Source: Carallia brachiata (Eukaryota > Streptophyta > Magnoliopsida > Malpighiales > Rhizophoraceae). Taken from it: 64,000 nt of DNA. The stretch is from contig JADCRB010000101.1 in the NCBI GenBank assembly GCA_021464245.1, positions 1 to 64,000 on the forward strand, in the 5' to 3' direction. A model generated the notes under the pieces. It was given only the letters and a program-made list of their open reading frames with translations. It did not search any database and was not told the DNA's origin. How positions within the stretch are numbered: the stretch's first letter is position 1; each line of letters begins with the position of its first letter. Positions 13,200-24,686 of this stretch are shown piece by piece. The position numbers and the translations under genes were made by a program.

Positions 13200-15058
13200 G
13201 TGATTTTATTTTTTTAGATTTAGTATACTACACACTTTGAACTCAAAAACGATTCATATTTACTATCCAAAAATAAAAAAAAAGACATTTTTTTTATAAC
13301 ATAGATTATACTTAAACCTCTATTTTAAAAGTTTCATTTTTTTAATCACGAGAAGAACAGAGTGAAATTTATGAGAATAAAAAAAATTACCTCGTTTGTG
13401 TACATGTTCCAATAATTGCAACAAAAAAAAAAATCCAATGAACCTTCTATTGGATTAAAAAACAAAAAAAAAAAATTAGATCAATATTTATTTCTAACAA
13501 CAATTAGATTGTTCTGTTAAGTATCTGTTGGGAATAATTACAAAACTGTCACCATAAATATCGAAAGAAAAAAATAAACGTGTTTATATAACAAATATGC
13601 TACAAATATTCCGAAATATGCTATACTAACGAAAACAGTGGCGGTTATTACAAATACCAATCTACATAATTATCTGCATAATTTGGTTGCAGAAGAATTA
13701 AAAGTAGGTTTAACAGTTTAAATAATATGTCCACATCAATTCTTTGTATATTGAGCACTTTAATAGTTAAAACTCAAAATTTTTATTTTAGATGTCTTCG
13801 ATTTAAATCTTAAAATGAGAGATGAGAGATTTTTGAAAGGAAAGAATTATTTTATAGGGAATTTTTATTTTGACTTCATTTTTTAAGTGAGTATAAATTA
13901 CTCATAATCTTACACAACATAATAAGTAAAGTCTACTTAAATAAAAAAATTAAAAATAATATTTAAATGATTTTAGATCATAAGTTAGTTTTATTCACTT
14001 AAAAAAAAAGTAAAATTAACAAACACCTTATTTTTATTATGTAACTCATGAACCAATAAATTTCTTAATAAAAAAAAAAAAAAAAGAGTCCGGGTTAGTT
14101 TGTCACTTTGTTGTCACATTTTCAGTCAGTCTCACGCTTATGGGTGTCCTGATACTAGTTCACTACAATCAGCGACAAATCACAAAGAGAGGCAAAATTT
14201 ACATACATACAAAAAAAAAAAAAAAGCAAAAAAGAATGACTATTAAATTCGGGAGACAAACTCTAATTTAAGAGAGAGCAATAAGTTAAAAGTATGATAA
14301 ATTACACCAAAATATAGTTTTTTTTAGGGTGTGTTTGCATCTGCCACTGATTAGAATGCTCTATGCTCTCAGCCACCATTTGCAAAGGTCCTAGTTTCTT
14401 TTTTGGTTCCTCGGGAGGGCATTTAGCCCGGAAAGGGGGATGGGAAGGCTGACTTTGATGGATGTTGTTAACAAGCTAGTAACACTCCATAATTTCACTC
14501 CATAACTTCACATACGTAATAACAAAAAACTACATAATCTCGTCCAACGATATGTCACAGTTTATTTATTTATTTATTTTTTTCAATCATCAAACGACTC
14601 ATATCATTTTATAGCGATTTTAAAACAACTTAAGTAAAGTCACCAAATTTTTTCAAGATAGATATTGCTGATCCTTAGAGATGATAACAATGGACTGTGT
14701 TGGTGTTTTTATAGTAGCCAGCTTGCCAGTATGACCCGTCTGACCGTGTTTTAATGGTTCTTCTGTAAGTTATCTTCCAATCCAATCAAAATTTCTCTTG
14801 AAAGTGTCAAATTGAATTCAAGTATCCCTGACAGTCACTTTAACCTTCAAAACTCCTATTTTTCTTAAGTATCATACAGGCACTTCCAAATCAACTGCCT
14901 ACTTTATTCCTAAGTTCTTAACAGAAATAAATGTTCTTACGAAAAAAGGCTATACAGAGAATGATTCTATTTTCTACAACAATCTCGGGAGTGGGATTGA
15001 TCCTAACTACGATTTTCTTCTCGACCTTTTTCAAGCACACAAGAACCTTCCCTTTCTC
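13200..15058. other. Intergenic spacer
   Basis: AT-rich with several poly(A) runs (for example near 13452, 14070 and 14210). The last few hundred bases are the probable 3' UTR of the trigger factor gene. No gene, tRNA or complete transposon was recognised. Confidence 0.5.
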
Positions 15059-18000
15059 TTACCTGGTAAAGTATTGAATTTCAGCGTGTTCTCTCAACCA
15101 TTCAAGCACTTTTGCTCCCTCTAGTATCTCTTGCACCTGTCCATATAAGAAGGAAAATTTTTTCTCAAAAAAGTTGACCGTGTCCAAAATGGATTGGTTT
15201 TGGTTCCAGGAGCATAAGCACTGTTGCAAATTAGTCACAACGGAGTGATTCCAACCAATCTCAGTGGTGGCTCTATGCTCAGGACATTATGACTCGAACG
15301 CATGGCAAAATATGCAAAGGTTGGACTGTCTTTGGTAGAATGATGGATTGAAACTAACGACTGATTCCAGTCCATATACTATTCCAGAAGACTGTAGTTC
15401 ACTATTTGGGAGATATTTGCTAACCTGGTCCCTCACACGTTCCTCATCATATTCTTGATTGTGACGTTTGAATTCAGCTATGGAGTTCTCCACCTCTTTC
15501 ACAAGCTCTTCTGTTGAAAACTGCAGCACAATGCAACATGAGCACAAACGAAAAGTTGCCATTTCACCAGAGATGAGATTCAAGATGGCTCCGATTCATG
15601 CAATTGGTTCTAATTGTAATTACCTATTCCAAACTACTGGATAGACTCGTCAATCTTTCCACTTAAAGCGACAAAAAATGAGCTACATTCCAGATATCTA
15701 CAACATGAAAGTGAGAAACTTTCAAATGTCTGTACCTGCAAATTTTCACGTTTGAATACATCTCCAACTGTGAGATTTTGTTTAATCACCCTCAATATAT
15801 TCTCCCTTTGATTTTCTAGGTACTCACCAACTGCCTTCGGACTTGATAAAGAAGCCATCTGCTCTTCAGTTAGCTTCATATTTGCCTGGACCAAGTTAAT
15901 GTGATCAGAGACCGTTCACATGTGTGCATCTGGGTCTTTGGGTGAGGGGCGTGGGAGAGAGATTATTTATAATCTCCAGTATCTTAGGCCACCTAATTGC
16001 TCTCTCCAAACTAGCTTTTTATGGGAACCCACCTGAATTTGGAGAAGTTTGGCCCCATAAAGCTGCCTCCCTTGTTCCTCAAACAAAGATTGAGGAATAT
16101 CAACCTCCACCATCTGGACATAAAATTGAATGAGTTTTATTACAATAAGCAACATATTAAATCCCTCAATTGTCAGAGACTCTCACGAGTAATTGCATTC
16201 TGCAATAAATTGGATAGCATTAATGCAAACACTAACCTCGGGAACTAAAGCACAATGTCAAATTTAACATTCTAGAACATAAATTAACCTTGCAAAGCTG
16301 GTCAAGGATTGCATTATCAGTTGCCTGGTCTCTTGCTGTTTGTTCCACTTCTGAGCATTTTTGTAACAGTGATTCTTTGACCTACAGATTTTCACAACAC
16401 AAACTTCTAACTGCCAGGTTGAAATATTCTCAAGTTGAATAGAGAACTATTCTAAGGACTGTGTCAAGAACACCTGCTGCAAGGTGGTACATCCAGGTAA
16501 AAGTTTATCAGCGAGGGAATCGTCCAACGCTGGCAAATCTCTATAAAACAATTCTTTGCATTCAACCTACAATATGGGAGAGCATTGGGGGAACAAAAAT
16601 GTTTAAAGAGGATCATTGAAAAATTCTATTAATGCAGTTACACATTCTGTGGGATATTTAAATTATTCTAACACTTGTCCTATGACATGTAAGGTTGCAA
16701 ACAGAGATTTAAAATGGTGCCTTAATGGAGTATTGAAGTGATTTTATATCATTCCAAAACTGTAATGCTGACCAAAGTGAGAAACAGAGATGCGAATGCT
16801 AAAGGAATATGATGATCTCATTTACCATTTTTAATTGGCTTTCTTCATTTTGACTTAATGTTTTCACTTTCTTCACAAGCTACTTTTGGATGTACAAGGA
16901 ACAATTCTTTGAAGCAGAAGGAAACTCACAGTAAATTGAGCATGAACACCACGTAGATTTTCTTGTTTCCATGAATCAGGAAATACGAGAGGAAAAGACT
17001 TCGTTTCACCTCGTTTAATTCCAACTATTGAGTCGAGGAAACCAGGGAGCACTTTATCACCGTCCTCTGTATCAAAATGAAAACCTGCAAAGAAGAGCAT
17101 TGCATTAGCGCAGAGAGAGAATTGTGCCTCATAAATAGTGATCATGAGCCCATTGAAAAGTTTAAATTAGAATGTGCTCAATAACACATTTGAGAAGTTA
17201 AATTAGAAGCAGAACAGAGCACGGTGAAAAAATTTCAGCATTTCCAACATGAATGAAGTTACACTGTCATGGACAAGACAACAAATTTAGTCTCTAAAAT
17301 TTTTTACAAGCAAAAAAGTGATATATGTCCTTTCATTAATATAAATTTACATAACAAATATTCAGGACATCCAAAAAACAAGAATAAGGTCTTTCAGCAG
17401 TCACGACAGAGTGTCACCACCCTAACCAGAATTGTACCTCCATTAAATAGTGACACTCAGTGCCATGTTTTCGATTAAGTAATTCAACAATCATTCATAT
17501 TGGTGGCCATCAACAATGATACTTGTGTGTCCAAGTATTACATAGTCTCCATCCAACTTTCATCGTTAATCTCCATGGCGCTCCTCAATAGAATGTCATT
17601 GATTACAGCTCCTCAGCTATGTATCATGCTCACCCTTCAAAAGTGTCCTTAACTAGCCTATCTAATGTTTTCCTGGTAGCTTTGCAAAGTTAAATGTCAA
17701 AAAAATGAAAAGCTATTCTGGGAATACTCAAAAGGAATATGCTTGTGCACTTTAGCCAACAAATAAAATCTGTGATCATCCGCCCTTTGGCACGAGAAAA
17801 ATTTCTGGCAGACAATGCAAAATTACACGTCTAAAGGAAATGTCGGCAGACCTTTACTCTCTGCATCTGGAATATTCCGGGCAGATGATTCATCCTTGTC
17901 AACTTTTGTTGCTGAAATATCAAGTACTGCAACATCGCCAATCTGTAGAAGATTTGATGGAAATTGAAAGCCTATGAAAAATAAGGAAAAGTTCTAAAGC

Positions 18001-20435
18001 AATGCAGACTGCCAAGTTCTACATCTTACTAGTACAGTTACACATCAAAAAGTCCAGTTGTAGACCATAAGCAGAATACAGAGTGGATGACTACAAAAGA
18101 GAACCATCTGATTTATAGCGAAACATTAAAATTGCAGAATGTCAAGTTCCTTTTTCATACAGAATATGAGAATTATAAGCTTCCGGGGACGATGATAAGC
18201 ATTTTTCAGAAATTTTCAGTGACTTTCAGTAAGTTTCTTCTAGCAGTGTCAAAGAACTGGACAACAGATAGAGCTTTTCCTCTTTTACATGAGGCAAGGT
18301 CATTCAGCTCATTTAAATTGACAGACAAACTTGTGATGAAGCTTTATTATCAACAGAAAGGGCAAAGAAAAAGAGAGAAAACTAAAATAACAACAGTTCT
18401 TACCTGCAGTCCCCTGTCGGTTACAATACGCAGCAAACCTAAGGACTTGTGACGTTGTCTTAATTCACGTTCTGAAGCTCTCTGTGCATCTATGTCAGTG
18501 TCTATTTCAACAACAATCTTCAAATTTTTGTATCCGTTTTCAGGGATCCATTTGACTTCAGGTGCAACATCAACAATAACATCATACCTGGACGAGGAGC
18601 CATTCAGGGAGCAACTTCAAATCATTGCAACTCAGGATATTCGTTTGAAATAAATAGTCTCTTCCTTTTAGACAAATGGAGGGAGGTATATCAACTCTAA
18701 ATTCATTGCAGTGACAAAGCCATGAGCATAAGCAAGCAACTGAGCAAGTGAAAGGTTACCTAGAAGACAAAGTGGGAAGCAAACCTGAGAGAATTGGAAG
18801 AAGAATAGGTCTTCTCCATGTCAGAGAATTTAGTAGCAATGCGAACCGAGTCTCTCAATGCCCTTTCTGTCACCTGTAAAATTGAAAAAAAACACATAGG
18901 AAAACACCTCTTCACTATAATTGCATTAAATTTAAAATCAGAACTAATAAAACAACTTCAGATTCAAAGGAGACCTACTCCAAGGAAATGTATAAAAAGT
19001 ATGTTATTAGTATTGCATTTTTTCTCCAAGGAAAGTCCAATTTGATCCCTCTGTCAATAGTCATAAGACAGGACATTTATTTTTAACACCACATCTAAAA
19101 CTGGATTTAATCCTTCAATTGCAGTGGTTTACCAAACATAAACATGAGTATGAACAATAAAAGTGAAGCTAAAAGGTCCTTGGAGCAATTAGTTAGTGAG
19201 GAGAGAGAGGGATATGACCGAAAGCTCTCACTAGGACATACCGTGGATAAGGCATGTGGAAGGGTCCTTTTCAAAATGGATTCAACTGTAGCTTTTTGTA
19301 CATTCTGCTTGCCCACATGACTGATAAGAATGCCTTCTGGAACCGTCCTTCCAGGACGAAACCCAGGGACCTGAAAAGTAATGTAGTTTCATAAGGAGTT
19401 TTTCCACACTCTTTTCACAAGCTAGCTACCACTAAGACATCTTTCAGGCTTAACTAGTTCATAAAACGAAACGGACAACCAAGAATATAGTAGCGTGGTT
19501 GCTGTTTTATCACACACATTTCAGACCAAAATCGGATTTAGCATGAGAGTACTAATCAACAACATGATTAAATAATTATGGTCTCAAACCCATCTATGCA
19601 ATAAAAAAGTAACTGTATACCAATGCAGATAATCACCTTAGCTTGCTTCATGAACTCATTCATGACCCTTTTGTAACAATCATCACAAACAGCTGGCGGG
19701 ACTTCCACTCGCAACCTTACCTGCATAAAAAAGAGAGAAAGTGTTCAAGAATTTTACACCCAATTAGCATATTACATGGAAGACGTTCACCTTTTCACAT
19801 TTCTGCATCTAAAATCGATTAGAAACAGAAAAAAGAGAGAGAGAAAGACACAGCAGATTGAAAAGTTTAAAGCTTTGTGTTCTAAAAAATAAAAAAAATT
19901 AAATCTTTTTCTGCTATTAGATAGTCAATGTAAACCATAGACATTTATACAATCAAAATATTGCCAAGTTAGCAAAGACCCACATACAAGAAACCCATAA
20001 AGAGTCAATTTCTGTTATAAATAATGATTGAAAAACAGTATTAGAAAATAAACAAGTAACGATTATTTGTTAAAGAAGAAACAAAAGAAATGGAGAACTC
20101 ACTTTTGAATTGGGCTCTGGGGTCTCAGTAACGCTAATATCAGCCGGAAGCCTATCCTTCTCCGGTCCAACGGCCACAGAAGGAGGAGGAGAAGACGGTG
20201 GTGGTGGAGCCGAGGCCTCTCGAGAACGCCGCCGGAGAAATGCTGACCGTTGGACTTGGCGAGAGAAAGATGGGATTTTGTGAGAATTGGAAGGCTTCTT
20301 CCAGCTGTTTTCATTGGATTGGAGAAATGGGGATTTAAGGGAAAGAGAAAGATTGGTTTTTGAGTGGAAATGGTGACTCTGTAGGTGGTGGTGGGTCCAA
20401 TTGAGAAGTGTTGTGGAGTTGAGACAGAGCTCCAT
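15059..20435 (-). CDS. Trigger factor-type chaperone, plastid-targeted
   Basis: Ribosome-associated folding chaperone related to bacterial Tig; plant versions are chloroplast proteins. Thirteen exons on the minus strand: 20103-20435, 19637-19720, 19242-19370, 18785-18873, 18404-18587, 17852-17942, 16930-17084, 16474-16566, 16289-16381, 16033-16113, 15736-15885, 15425-15520 and 15059-15136. All phases agree and give 551 aa. Residues 1 to about 90 form a Ser/Arg-rich, acid-poor transit peptide starting MELCLNSTTLLNW. The ribosome-binding domain carries the trigger-factor signature GFRPGRTVP (about residues 142-150). A FKBP-like PPIase domain begins near 274 (GDVAVLDIS, LPGFLDSIVGIKRGE), followed by the helical C-terminal chaperone domain. 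An in-frame ATG 22 codons upstream (20501) is possible, but the MELC start fits plant homologues better. Confidence 0.93.
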
Positions 20436-20510
20436 GGTTATTTGTTTGCCACTTTCCCGATAAAAACCTGCAGTGCTTGTTGCTGTTAGAGATGAAGACA
20501 CCTGTTTCTA

Positions 20511-21474
20511 TCTATCTATATATATAGAGAGAGAGAGAGAGAAAGAGAAATGCAAATTTCAAAATATCTTCCAAGAAGAATATTTAATTTATTTTCCCTG
20601 ATCGCCAAATAGCTCATTAAATTTGACAGTAGAGTTACATGAATGCAAATATGCAATTGATCTGACGTGCACAAAAATTTAGATATAAAAATTTGTGACC
20701 AATATTTATATATTATTATTATTATTTTAAATTATTATAATTAATAAATAATTATATATATTCACTGAATAATTAACGTAATATAATTTATATTCACTTC
20801 TTATCCGTATTAATTTGATGTCATCGTAACTTTATACTTGGACTTAAGCAAAAGCTCACTAGAAAGTATTCTTCGTGTCTGTGATACTACAAATTTTTAC
20901 GGGTGTTTGGCTAATTATTTCTTTCGCCTTCCAAACAGTTAGTTTTGACATCGATTTTTAGTGGAAATGCAAATTACGGTGGAGATAATACATTAAAACC
21001 CAGAAAAAAAAAAAAAGGGAGAAACTCACTCATAATTTTTTTTTGATCATCCTGTTCATTATTGACAATGTACCCAAAAAAACAAAAATTATAAAATCAT
21101 TCAATTTTATTTAAGTGACCACAGATCCCTTTAAGAGTGAACAGTTCAAATTAATCGTCACTCATCTTTTTTCTTTGAAAAAAAAAAAAGCTCTTAATTT
21201 TGACAAAAAAAAACCTCTTAATGACATCAGCGAGACTTGGACCATAAAATCATACTTCGGCCCTCAACGACGCCGTGTGGACTGGCGCTAGGACCTTGGG
21301 AACATTCAACCACAAGAAAAGAGCTTCAAACCTCTTACGTTGTTCATTTATTTCCCTAATACTGCCTGAAGCCAAAAAAGCGACCCAACACCGACACATA
21401 GAAACGAACCGAGATATCGGTAGTCTCGGGTCCGAAACCGAGACGGGAAGTTGAAAACCACAAATAAAAAGTAA
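20511..21474. other. Intergenic region between divergent genes
   Basis: Contains a TA/GA microsatellite at 20515-20546 beside the trigger factor start, then AT-rich sequence. From about 21230 it becomes more GC-rich, consistent with the leader and promoter of the plus-strand gene starting at 21475. Trigger factor (minus) and this gene (plus) are divergent, with about 1 kb between start codons. No gene seen. Confidence 0.5.
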
Positions 21475-23490
21475 ATGGAGGGAGTGGGGTCTCGACTTGG
21501 CCGGGCCTCTTCCCGGTACGGCCCGCCGGCCGCCGCCACCGTGTTCAGCGGCCCCGTCAGGAAGTGGAAGAAGAAGTGGGTCCACGTGTCCTCCAATCAC
21601 CACAACAACAACAACAACAACAACAACAACAGCTCCCAGTCCCAATCCAACGGCCACAACAGCAGCTCCTCTCGGCTCCTCCTCCGTCGGTGGACCCCTC
21701 TAGCTCCCGCTGCTTCCACCACCGCCGCCGCCGATGCCTCCTCCGAGGAGCCTCCCAAGCGCAGGTTCCGCTACACTCCGGTGAGTGTGCTTGCAGCAAC
21801 AAATGGGTATTTTTTTTTTACTTCCCAGTTAGTGAATGTATGGAAAAATGACCTTTCTTTGTTAGCTTTATCTGTGTTTGGCTTCAAAGTTTTGATCTTT
21901 GAAGTAATCCCACTTTGTTAAGTTTTTTCTTTTTCTTTTTCTTGTTTTTTTCCCTTTGGTAAAAGTTGTTGATTTGGCTAAATGTGATTGTGAAGTAAAG
22001 TGTGGGAATTGAACTTGGCATGCAGTTGTTTTGTTTTATGTAGTTGTGTTTCCAGTTCATTTTCTTTATCTTTTTCTTGTTCTTGGAACTAGCGGTAAGA
22101 AATGGGTATTTTCAACATCCAGTTTAGATGAAGCGGTCGAAAGTGTGTGCTTTCTACTGTGAGGACTAAGGTTCAAATCCACCCAATTCCCACCCTCACC
22201 TGCTGATGACTATCGTTTCCACTACAGACAAAAAAAAAAAAAAAAGGTTATTTTAGGGTCTAATTAGTGAATATTTGGAAATAGTTTTCCCGGTCTATTT
22301 AACCCTTTTTAGGGTTTAAAGTTTTGGTTTTGAAGTATGCCTCTCTGTCAAGACTCAAGATGCTTTGGCTGGTCTTCATCACTCTAGCTTGTCAATTTTT
22401 TGTTGAATTATAAGCTGTTTTCATACTGGCAAACGCTTATCCTTTATGAATTTTGGGTAATTGGTTGGAAAGGAGTTGATATTGTTAACTAGTTGTGGGT
22501 TAGAGAGAAAAGATCTAATTTGGTGCATATTTCTTGTTTTATACGACTGTGTTTCCAATGCTTTTGCCTGGTTGGGTACCTGTCATGCAGGCAAGGGGGG
22601 TTTTGAATCTCTGCTTCTCGCTCCCAATCTCTTGTCGCCCCAAAAAATGTCATGCCTTTATCTTATTTTCCAAGCTTGAGCATGGAGGTCATGTATTGTT
22701 TGTGTTTTACATGCAGATTGTTGTAGTGGAGGAACAAAGGAAGGCAGCAGAAAAGCTTGAACAGGAAGCTAAGACAAATGAGGCCAACCACTTAAATGCG
22801 TGGAAAACCTTTAAGAAGGATGAGCTGAACAGTGGAGAAGATTTGAAGAAAGATACACAGGTGTTGCTTAAGACTTTACTTGTGTCTCCTTTCTTGGATT
22901 TAAGTTTTACATTCTCATTTCCTTTTGCTGTTTCTTGTCTGCATCACCATTTTCTGGTATCCATTGCTAATTGGATGACCTTTCTGTTGTTTCTGACTCG
23001 GTGAAGACTGAGAGTCTTCTCATTTTAACCATTCTAGTAATATACTCTGCTTAATGTAAAAACACGAGAGAATGTAAGTTGCAAAACTGAGTGTCCTAGC
23101 CCTCCCTGACCAATTTCAGGAAAATCTCTCGGCGGACTGACTCTGTCACTCTGTTTCAAAGTTTTCAGTTGCATTGCTCTGTGGCATAAAGATGTTCGGT
23201 TATCTTAATTGTAAGCTGGATTTTTTTAAACTGTTTTACTAGCAAAGAGATGTGGAGGCAAAAATAATGATTGGATATACTCACAAATGGATTCTCTATG
23301 ACATTTGATGACAATTTCTCAAGTAAATTCTGCGATGAACTAAACAAAAGTTTTTCTTGTCCTGCAGCAAACAACTCATCTGGACCTGGGCTTATATCTG
23401 GAAGGTGGCAACAGTGACCATGATTCCGTTAGTCGGAGCAAAGTTTCCCAAATGGAGAAAGCGAACTCCGGTGGTTTTTGGACTGGTTGA
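21475..23490 (+). CDS. Plant protein of unknown function with basic W-rich N-terminus and poly-Asn tract
   Basis: Three exons: 21475-21780, 22717-22860 and 23368-23490, with consensus borders (CCG|GTGAGT, ATGCAG|ATT, CAG|GTGTTG, CTGCAG|CAA) and continuous frame, giving 190 aa. The N-terminus (MEGVGSRLGRASSRYGP, then VFSGPVRKWKKKWVHVS) is basic and aromatic and looks like the conserved part. It is followed by nine Asn in a low-complexity Asn/Ser region, an Arg patch (PPKRRFRYTP) and a charged helical segment in exon 2 (VEEQRKAAEKLEQEAK). The C-terminus is acidic and Ser-rich and ends SGGFWTG. No catalytic motif, signal peptide or membrane segment is visible. I do not recognise a named family. 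The basic stretches suggest nucleic-acid or nuclear association, but that is inference only. Confidence 0.8.
22120..22245 (+). mobile_element. SINE-like insertion in intron 1
   Basis: A perfect Pol III B-box (GGTTCAAATCC, 22170-22180) follows a weaker A-box-like stretch (TAGATGAAGCGG). About 45 bases after the B-box is a poly(A) tail (about 22228-22244). Similar short words flank it (GGGTATTTT left, GGTTATTTT right), possibly a target duplication. This fits a tRNA-derived SINE. Confidence 0.5.
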
Positions 23491-24686
23491 CCCTCATATA
23501 TCCGTTAGTCTAAAGAAAGCAATTGTTGGATTGCACTGGTATTAAGTGAGAATTGGGCTAGGCAGTGGCATATGATAAATTATTGTCAGGTGAAGAGAAC
23601 TGCTTCATCTTGTTATTAATTGCAGTCTTCATTTAGATTCTCATAAAATACTAATATGTAATGCTTTAGGTCGATTAATGACAATGATTGGTTGTAGCCC
23701 TTCACTTGCATGCCAACCCCATGCTTGTTTCCTCTTAGCTTCTTGCCTTCCATCAAACGCTTTCATGTCATGTGGCTGTGGCTGCTCACCAATTTTCTCG
23801 AGCTTGTTTGTAATGCTTAAGTTCACTATCGTTATGTGGCACATAGCTGACAGAAAATTGTCAATATTAGGAACTTTGATTCACACCCTTCAAGCTATCA
23901 AATTTATGTTCGAAACAATAATGAATTCTTATACGATTCTAAATTAAAACTTTTAATGTTTGGATCTTCACTTCTAATTCCCAAATGACCTGTAGTTCCG
24001 GGCCACATTCAACGAGAACAGAAATCTCATGTGGATCAAAAGGGTAAAAGATCGTTTGGTTCTGATTTGGTTTCTGATTTTCAATTCGAATACGAACCGT
24101 CGCCCACATCCCTTAAACCTTTGGAATTTGAAGATAGAGTCTAAAGTAGAACCAAAATACTAAAGAATTCTAGTTGGACTGACCACAACTGCTCTGATGG
24201 CCATTGGTTTGACAGTTTTCAACTTCTTTCAACAACGTCTATCGCGCTCCTACTGGTGTTGGCTGTTTTTCAATTATCTTCACCTTAAAACAGTCCTTCA
24301 CCGCCAAATCTTTGTGACATTTACACAGCATTTGAAGTTAATATGTTCCAAGGAGAGCTCTTTTCAAGCCTCCGCATTGATGCAAAATTACCGCAGGCTC
24401 CAGAAAAGGCCATCGCACTCCAGGGAAAGAAGACTAAGAACCCATAATCCTAAACTTTGAAAAGAATATCCATAGAGAGAGCTCTCTTGTCACCTCAGTT
24501 TTAAACATCAAAACAACCAAGGAAACAGAGATGAAAAGACATTATGGCCTATGCTTCTAAGCAACATGCTTCTATGCAAGCTCTAGATGCCAAGAAGCTT
24601 ATCTGACAATAAACGGTCACATTTCTTTCCTCTTGCACAAACAAAAAATTTTCGGTGTCCCCACCATGGACTTAAGCATCGGAGGT
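23491..24686. other. 3' flanks of two convergent genes
   Basis: Contains the 3' UTR of the plus-strand unknown gene and that of the minus-strand GrpE gene. Short open frames here show no recognisable domain. No RNA gene or complete transposon seen. Confidence 0.5.

Noticed and set aside
21250..21921. Several overlapping ORFs on both strands, rich in Val, Gln, Thr or Cys runs
   Set aside because: Other frames of the AAC repeat and GC-rich exon 1 of the unknown gene.
22534..23004. 156-codon plus-strand ORF
   Set aside because: Reads from intron 1 through exon 2 into intron 2. Only 22717-22860 is coding, by splice signals and composition.
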